A stretch of 64,000 nt of DNA, taken from the NCBI GenBank assembly GCA_028023455.1, contig JAQFVV010012396.1, positions 8,720,085 through 8,784,084 of the forward strand, written 5' to 3'. Both the position numbers and the translations under genes were made by a program. Under the pieces are notes generated by a model. That model was not told the origin of the DNA. It was given only the letters and a program-made list of their open reading frames with translations, and did no database searches. Positions 56,887-64,000 of the stretch are shown in pieces. Positions within the stretch are counted from its first letter, which is position 1. The number at the start of each line of letters is the position of its first letter. Source of the stretch: Epiperipatus broadwayi (Eukaryota > Onychophora > Udeonychophora > Euonychophora > Peripatidae).

Positions 56887-58611
56887 TGGGTGTAATTGTT
56901 TACAGTAATATAATACATAAGTTAAATAAAATCATGAAACTAATTGTGGACCCAAAGGCTTTCACTATCCCTGCCAGTATGCAGTCTGGTCAATCCAGGA
57001 TCCAAGAATTCTATCATTTTTAAAGATTTGATGAGTTGTTTTTTTTTTGTCTATCTGCTTAAATGATAGAGAGAAAATGAGTAATCATAATATTATGAGA
57101 AAGTACTCTTGATCAATTTCTTTTTTCAGTAAACATATAATACATTTTTATCCATTTGCTTAAGCAAGAAAGAGAGAGAGTAATGATAATATTACGTGAA
57201 GTGTTTTTTCCCCAATAAAATCATTAAAAGTATGTAGAGAGTGGAAGATTTTAACTAGTATAGAATAACAGTGAATATTAACTATAATGATATTACTATT
57301 TTGTAGATTCTATTGTTAATCAGATATTCTGGCTTAACATTTATTTGACATTTAAACGTTGTTAATAAGTAGAAGAATGACCAGATTATTAAATATATTT
57401 ACTCATCTTTCTTTTTCAAAGACTTTGTGCATAATGTACTTCATTCTAGATGAAATTATTTTTTATGCAGCAACTTATTCAGCGAGAGGCTATAAGTCAG
57501 TCTGTTTAATTTTTTTTTTTTTTTGTAAGAAACAAAATAGTAATAGAATCTGCTTTTATTATTGTAAGATTTTTGAAGAACACAATCATTAATTAATTTA
57601 ATGACTATTTGCAAATGCTCTATTACGAATCAATTTGCTTGGAAACTGGTCATAAGATTGCTATTAAAGTTGTTGGTATCAGCAATTCACATCCGTTAAT
57701 ATTAAATTAACTTTATTATTTTAGGAAGAAAAACAATTTCTTAAAGCAAGTACTAATTTGGAAAGTTTTTTTTTTTTTTTGATTAATATTAATAAATTCT
57801 GTTGCTGGAAATTTTTAATTTATATATATACAAATGTAACATTATCGGGTTCACTATCTCACCATAAATAGTAATCTATTTATTGGTAATACAATACTCG
57901 TATGTAGTATATGCAAAATATTGTGTTAAGTTTTTAAACAGTTATTATTTGACATTGATTTCAATTGTGGACATATAAATGTTAATAAAAACAATTGTTC
58001 ATATCATTAAATTATTTGTTACATAATGCAAAAATGTTTGGAATAGAGGTATTCCCATAAAGTCAAAAATATTGCAATTAAAAGTTATATTATTTTGTTT
58101 ATTAGATGATTTACTGGATATATTAGCAATTTAATTAGTATTTGATTTGTATAGTGCTTTCTTAAGTTGGGCAGCTAATGTGATGGGATGAAAATGTGCC
58201 ATTACTATTGTGATTTAGCATATAATGATAATATGAAGTTGCTCCAATATTTTAATGTATATAATTGGAATGGTATAAAGGTAAAATCACACTTGATAAA
58301 AATGCAAATATTTGAATTAATAGTTTTTGTATATATATGTCTGTAGCAACACATTACCTGATTTTTTAGTTTGCTATAGTATTATACAATTAGAACTGCT
58401 CTATATTATCTATTGTAAGTTTGAATAATTAGTGATTACTAGATGGTAATGCATTTAAATCTCCAGTCCATTTTATAGCTTTTGCCTTTATTAATGAGGA
58501 CTTGAGATTCAAATTTGTAGCCAGTGCAGTTTATATCTGGAATGTTAGCTTTGATTCATAATTTAAGTTTTTATATTGATATTAAAAAAGAATTAATAAA
58601 TTTTAAGTATA
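56887..58611. other. AT-rich sequence without recognised genes
   Basis: Unique-looking intron or intergenic sequence. The frame at 57359-57592 contains a translated poly-T run and is probably chance. Confidence 0.5.
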
Positions 58612-59672
58612 TATTGGACTATTTCCATCATCTAATATTAATTGTTAAATGCTTTTAGAAAAATTCAAACTTTATTTAAACTTTTGAAATATATTTGTTT
58701 TGATTGGTATTATACTTCTTTCTTCTTCAGGTGTTGCTGGCAATGCTGTAATCAACTAGACTATTCTATCAAAAGCAAATTCTTGTAAAAATTTTCACAC
58801 TCATCTACAAGAATCTCCTTATTTCTCCACTTTTTTCTTAAGGGCAAAGTTGATGAATGGTTTCCAGATATTATAAATTATTACTAGGTTGTCTTAGGTT
58901 TTGTTTGCCATTGTTAAACAGGAAAGCAGACAAATTAAAGTGAATATCTGCTATCATTATAGTAGTAGAACAGCTTTCCTCAGCCTTACAAAACCTAAAT
59001 TTGAAATGCTGAAAAATAAAAACGGCATCTACAAAAAAAACCATGTGTATGTGGAAGGATGTATATTGGTGAAATCAGTTGTTCCATTGAAAAGCGGTAA
59101 GAAGAGCAATCTGATGATTAAAAATGGAAAAAACAAATATCTAAATTAGCAGACTATATATGTATTAATGAACATATGTTTGAATGGGAAAAGACAAAAT
59201 TATTGGACAGAGGGGAAAAAGCACAAAGAAGAAAATTTAAAGAAGCTGCTCACACATCAATGGCTAACAACTCAATAAGTCAGCCTACTATCATGATTCA
59301 TAATATTTGGAAATCAACATTCCGCTTAAGAAAAAAGTGGAGTAATCAGTACCCTCATACATAAGTATATGAAATTTCTATTGACTGTTACCTTTGATAG
59401 AAAAGCATAGTTACGTTAGAATGTTGCCTTAAATTCAGTATTCACAAACCTAAAATTCCCAAATTTGATTCCTTTGCTAGTGCTGTCACTGATCAGGCAA
59501 GTAACACTGATGGAGTGGAGGAGAATAATACCATTCAAAATGTTGTGTCATATGCTAGTATGGGTGCTTTACTAACAGTTGAATATATTTGCAAAGTTTG
59601 AATAAAATTTAAATTTTTCTAAAAACATTTGATAATTAATATTAGATAATGGAAATAATCCAACATATAATT
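58612..59672 (+). mobile_element. Second Penelope-like copy, lacking the RT
   Basis: The left end (ggactatttccatcatctaa at 58617 onward, then cttcttcaggtgttgctgg, ctccttatttctccac, gcaaagttgatgaatgg) and the right end (about 59330-59672, ending tagataatggaaataatcca) are inverted repeats homologous to those at 9.7 kb. Between them only the endonuclease tail survives. 58985-59110 has LTKPKFEMLKNKN and decayed GIY-YIG text. 59176-59364 reads MFEWEKTKLLDRGEKAQRRK then FKEAAHTSMANNSISQPTIM and IHNIWKSTFRL. The reverse transcriptase is absent, so the copy may be 5'-truncated or an internal deletion. Confidence 0.82.
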
Positions 59673-60900
59673 ACAACTACAACACCATCATCACAAACTT
59701 TCAGATAAATAAAAAGGAATTTAAAATGTTTTCTAAATAGCACTGATAAAGGAAACCATAAACCAATCTGGTAATGAATATTTAAATGCATTACCACCTG
59801 ATAATCACTCATTAATGAATAATTTCCTTTTCCTCTATAAAGAACTATTGGAGAGTCCTTTTGCCTTGCAGTGGTCGATTTAAAAGCTATTTTACTTTTT
59901 ATCTATCTGTTTGACATTTGAGTATATTATTGGTTTCTAATCACAAAATAAATTTCATTCAACTTATTTTCTTAGATGTCTACTTATATATTAAAATTAC
60001 AAGGTAAATCTATATTTCTATGTGCTCAATGGACAAAATTATAATAATTGAGTTCAATCTTATATTAAAAGTTATGTCGTTTTTTTTTTTTAATCTTCCT
60101 TTTTTTGTTTTTTAGCATAGTTAAAATTTATTCCATTGCGTTTTCATTATCTGACAAGCACTTTGAACACAGGTTTGTTGTGTTTTTTGTTTTGTTTTTT
60201 TACTTTCTTCCTCTTTAAACTTTGCAGCCACTTTATATGAATCTTCAACTTAAAGTATCGGCTTGCTCATTATCATTATGTTCAGTATAACTAGAATGAT
60301 TTCCTTATCTAAAATATTGGTCAGCAATATTATCAGAGCTTTTTATATTGCTTTGTGTATCAAAGCAATATTAATTTGAGAAATATTGATTATATATTTT
60401 AAGGAATCCAAAAGTTAAAAAAGCCTATGTTAATGATTCTTCTGAACCTGTGTTGATGATTATTCACAACTTGTTGCTCATTATTTGAAATTAAACTTAT
60501 AAACACACCATTTTATAAGTCTGTAATTTATTACATTTATTTAAGGTGAGGTAAAATGTTGTTAATTTAATTTTTATTTAGTGTATGGAATTTTTATTTT
60601 AAGACAGCTTAATAATTAATAAAATATAATGGATTCTGTAGAAATTCCAATCAAGAGACAGATTTACTAATGGCTTTATTAAATTTTTCAATTTTACTGT
60701 AACCATAGATTCTTGTGTGATTTATGGATTGTATTTGTCTGCATCTTCATTAATCAGTAGCTGCTAAATTCCATTTATGAAATAGAAAAGCGCAATGACT
60801 ATGGGTTGTCCTGAATTTTTGATAAAACTCTAGTTGCAACTAAGATCAAATCCAGCTCATTTTATTATTGAATCTGAAAAAAAAAAAGTATTTGATTTGG
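59673..60900. other. AT-rich stretch without recognised genes
   Basis: No exon or repeat recognised apart from T-runs near 60080-60110 and 60180-60200. Confidence 0.5.
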
Positions 60901-62017
60901 AACTTCTATAAGAATTCCATTTTTACATCATAATTCTTCAATTATAGATTTTTATTGTACATCCACAAAATAGATATTGACATGAGTTTTAATTGGTGAA
61001 ACTATATTTTGAGTTACTAATAACTCTGATCTACTCAAAAGCTTTTTATATGTTTTCCATGAAGTAACTTTTATTTTAATATCTGGTTGAAGGATAAGTG
61101 AAAAAGTAGAAATACATTGCAAAGAAATAGGCTTGAGTATGCCAGTAATATAAGTCATTTAATATCAAATTGAGTATCCAAAAGCTTAGTGAAGGAACTT
61201 CTCCAAACAGGAGCACAGAAGAATATGCTAGTGTTAAGAAAGCTGTCTTCATAGTATTTGCATCACAACTCCAATTAAATTCTTCAACATTCCAATGATA
61301 TTATTTTTAAAAATTAATTTTGATCTAATCTTAAATAAATGAGGAAGATAAGCTAAGGTAAAATCCATGGGATAGAATATTGTTTCAATCTATTATTGCA
61401 TAAAGTTATATTCAGATTACAAGAGACCTATCTAGATAAAAAATTGAGCATACTGCCTTCATTAAATTAGAAATAAGATCCCAATCATGAAAAAGACTTT
61501 CAATCTTTTCATATCTATCCTTATTGAGAGACTTTTCTATTTCAGAAAAATATCTCTTGATATTATATTGATATTATCAATATAAATGAATTTCCTACCT
61601 TCTGTTTTTGGAAGATTACTAATGAATATATTAAATAAAGTAGATGAAAAAAATGAATTCTGTGGTAGATCTTTCTGCAAAATTTTGCCTCTATTATAGT
61701 CATTATTTAGGGTGTATGAATTTTTCTATTGGAGATCATTTTGTCAATTAGGAATTTTAAAAACTTAGATCAATATATATAGCATAAATTTTTACTTTAT
61801 TTTGAAATCCTTTTTAATATAAGTTGTAAAAGATCAAATTTTTTCACAGCAGCTTTTTTCTGATCAAACCCAGCCTTGTTAATGTGATTCTTTTAAAAAG
61901 CTTGCAAAAACCACACACTGATAAAGGGTGATAATTTTTTTTGGATCATTGCTTGGTTTATTTAGTTCTAAGATTACTATAGTTTTGCTTTTGTGCCAAA
62001 TTTTTGGAATAGTTTCT

Positions 62018-63265
62018 GTATAAAGCAGTCCAGTGGTCTTCAACCTTTTCACACCTGCGGCCCGGAAAAAATAAGGATAAGATTTCGTGGACTGGCAGAA
62101 GTTTACAGATAAATTTTCGTAAAGATGTAACCTTAGATAAACATAATTGTTATAACTGACCAAAACAGCACACTAGTTATTGTGTATTGTAATGGTGTTG
62201 CTTACCTTCACATGCTGAACACAGAAAACAGTACAATACCAATCGTTCTCATTAATGTGCTTGCATTTCTATGTTTATTATTTCATTGTTAAAACATTCA
62301 AGAATAAAATGTTGTTCACCTGAATGTTGGGAAATATCATAGCTAGTGTAATTACATGGCAATGATTATGATAAATGTAATATCTGTATTTAATATTAAA
62401 TATACAAGATGGTTATATATATATATATGGAGGTTGTCTTTTGATAGTAGTAAGGGCAAAATAGAAATCGCATAATTAATCACTATACAGTCAAAAAAAA
62501 TTCGCCGTATTTTAAATCTGAAGAAATAAAACGAAACGTGTAAAAGTCTGAAGTTTTGATGTTATTGTAATTTTTTTTGTGTGTGCTGGTGTGTTGAAAG
62601 GATCAAAAAATGTAATTAATAGGAAAAGTTTTTTTTAAAAAATGGTAAAATAGATATCGCGTAATAGAAATAAAGCCAAAAAAAAATTGCAAAGTTATTT
62701 TTTTGTTTGTTTTTATTTTTAAAAAAAGGTTAATAGAAATTGGTTTTAAAAGTAAAAGTTTTAGTATATTAGCAGTATACAAATAAAACCAAAAAATATC
62801 GCCTTATAGGCCAAAAAAAAAGTGGGCATATTTTTAAAAAAAAAAAAGAAAACGAAACTTGAAAAAGTCAAAAGTTTTGATCTTGTTTTAACACATAAAC
62901 AATACCGACAAGCGACCGTGATTGGCTATCAAAAGACAACTGGAGTTTGTTTAATAAAAAACCTTTTTTTAAAAAAAAATTTTGAATTTTTTTAGAAAAG
63001 TAATAAATTTAATTCTATCTCTCCATAAACATCTGTAATAAATAGAAAAACAAATTAATTTATGTATAATTGAGTAGAATTCGTTTTTGTTCTGTTTCTT
63101 ATTTTTTAACAGGGTAAAAATGAGATGAAAAAATAAATAAAAACTGTTTATATTAATTAAAAGTTTAAAATCTTATTATTTTGTTATTACTAACTTTCTT
63201 GCCAGTCTAGCGCGACCCGGCAGAAAACTTCCGCGGCCCGGTGGTTGAAGGCCACTGGTATAAAG
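62018..63265. mobile_element. hAT element inserted into the LINE
   Basis: The element is 62026-63257, 1232 bp, with identical 8-bp flanks gtataaag (62018-62025 and 63258-63265). Its ends (cagtccagtggtcttcaacc and, in complement, cagtggccttcaaccacc) and the GC-rich subterminal cacctgcggcccgg / gcggcccggtgg match the 7182-7693 element. The left tip has a duplicated cagtc. It contains a separate 508-bp insertion. No transposase coding was seen, so it is non-autonomous. Confidence 0.92.
62428..62945. mobile_element. 508-bp MITE nested in the hAT element
   Basis: 62433-62940 begins gttgtcttttgatag and ends with its exact complement, ctatcaaaagacaac. A 5-bp repeat tggag flanks it (62428-62432 and 62941-62945). 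The related hAT copy at 7182-7693 has the uninterrupted sequence tatatatggagttgt, so the empty site is visible in the same window. The interior has repeated words (aaatagaaatcgcataat, aaatagatatcgcgtaat, ccaaaaaatatcgcctta), each followed by an A-rich tract. No coding. Confidence 0.9.
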
Positions 63266-64000
63266 AATGTTTTTGCTTTAAGTTTTAAATTTTTTAGAAA
63301 TTCTGGAAGTATGGTATCTGCTTCAAGGAGGTTTATTAATTTAGATTAATCAGTTTAAGTTCACCGATATCAAGAGGTTTTATCAAATTGATATAGAAAT
63401 ATTGTGAAAGAAAAGGTTACAGTGTTGCTTTTTTCATTCTAATCTTAGATTTTGAAGTCTGATATATAAAGATTGGCAGTGTGATTAGTAGTGTTAGTAA
63501 AAATTCTTTTAGAGATACTTTTACATCACCAAATTTTTGTAAAAGTGACCAGCTCTTATGACTTGATCTTTAAAGTTTTGCTTATCCATGGTCTCTCCAC
63601 TTTGCTTTCTGGCATCATCCAGTGATTTTACAAATTTGTTGGCAATTTCTAAATAACTGGCCATGAAAAGCATTGCTGATTTTGTTTCAACCTGGACTGG
63701 GTTTTGATATTTAAGATGGATAGATTATCTGGCAACTGTTATAACAAGTTTGTTAAACCTGTTATAACAAGAAAGAATTGACGAAATTCTATTAATATTC
63801 TGTTCAAGATATCCAGTACATAATTCCAATTAGCTTTCTTTGAATTCCATCTCGGTATAAGATAATTTTCAACTATAGGAATAAGAATTCCAAAAGTGAT
63901 TAGACTTAGTTTATATAGGTTATGAGGAAGGAATGATTCAATATAAATAATTCAGCAGATAATGATGACTCATTTTTTGTCAAAACAAAATCTAAATCGA

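Larger units (their letters stand above)
60900..63990 (-). pseudogene. Jockey-like LINE split by a hAT insertion
   Basis: Read right to left. About 63690-63270 has RT N-terminal-like text (ASYLEIANKFVKSLDDARK; LLEADTILPEFLKNLKLKAK). After the insertion (62026-63257), 62025-61880 reads ETIPKIWHKSKTIVILELNK then PSNDPKKIITLYQ (compare the IPKIWRxAxVIxILKPxKP block). About 61700-61600 has FNIFISNLP-like text followed by RKFIYIDNIN, the degraded YADD region. About 61380-61290 has MDFTLAYLPHLFKIRSKLIF. 61158-60952 has MTYITGILKPISL then LILQPDIKIKVTSWKTYKKL (compare the TGCLRPTP...ILxGIQPAxLRR tail). Many frameshifts. It is the same family as 31850-32712, in opposite orientation. Confidence 0.85.

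Overview
This is a strongly AT-rich window from an animal (eukaryotic) nuclear genome. There are no operons, ribosome binding sites or dense long ORFs. Instead there are very short exons, bounded by AG/GT splice signals, scattered through introns of 3 to 16 kb that are packed with decayed transposons. The repeat mix (Penelope-like elements, RTE-like and jockey-like LINEs, hAT DNA transposons and a tRNA-derived SINE) fits a repeat-rich invertebrate. I cannot fix the phylum from sequence alone.

One host gene runs left to right through the window. Six exons (9290-9381, 25917-25990, 35033-35071, 43309-43466, 49189-49324, 52722-52786) join in compatible splice phase and give about 188 residues. 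These end in a VGIDGEWKP motif, motif I (D-x-E) of a DEDD 3'-5' exonuclease, preceded by a helical region. I read this as the middle of an EXD3 / exonuclease mut-7-like gene. The 5' end is not fully resolved (a candidate exon lies at 4040-4105), and the rest of the exonuclease domain must lie in an unrecognised exon or beyond 64000.

The rest is intron and repeat. 0-4 kb: palindromic MITEs and a complete SINE with target duplications. 7-8.2 kb: a short hAT element with a perfect 8-bp duplication and a LINE zinc-knuckle scrap. 9.7-11.7 kb: a Penelope-like element (RT plus GIY-YIG endonuclease remnants) bounded by about 430-bp inverted repeats that carry tRNA-like modules and hammerhead-like cores. 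13.4-19.5 kb: three LINE remnants. 22-25.4 kb: two hAT-type elements and another LINE fossil. 30.3 and 36.3 kb: two related fold-back elements around a hammerhead-like core. 31.9-32.7 kb: a jockey-like LINE. 35.2-36.0 kb: a roughly 400-bp-arm inverted repeat made from a Penelope endonuclease fragment. 37.5-38.5 kb: a three-copy unknown repeat. 43.7-44.9 kb: a full-length decayed hAT element. 54.4-56.9 kb: palindromic repeats and a candidate DNA transposon. 58.6-59.7 kb: a second, RT-less Penelope copy. 60.9-64 kb: a jockey-like LINE on the minus strand split by a hAT element, which is itself split by a 508-bp MITE.

No complete intact transposon protein is present. All mobile-element coding regions are frameshifted or interrupted, so they look like fossils. 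Most open frames over 60 codons are chance frames in AT-rich DNA or pieces of these fossils.
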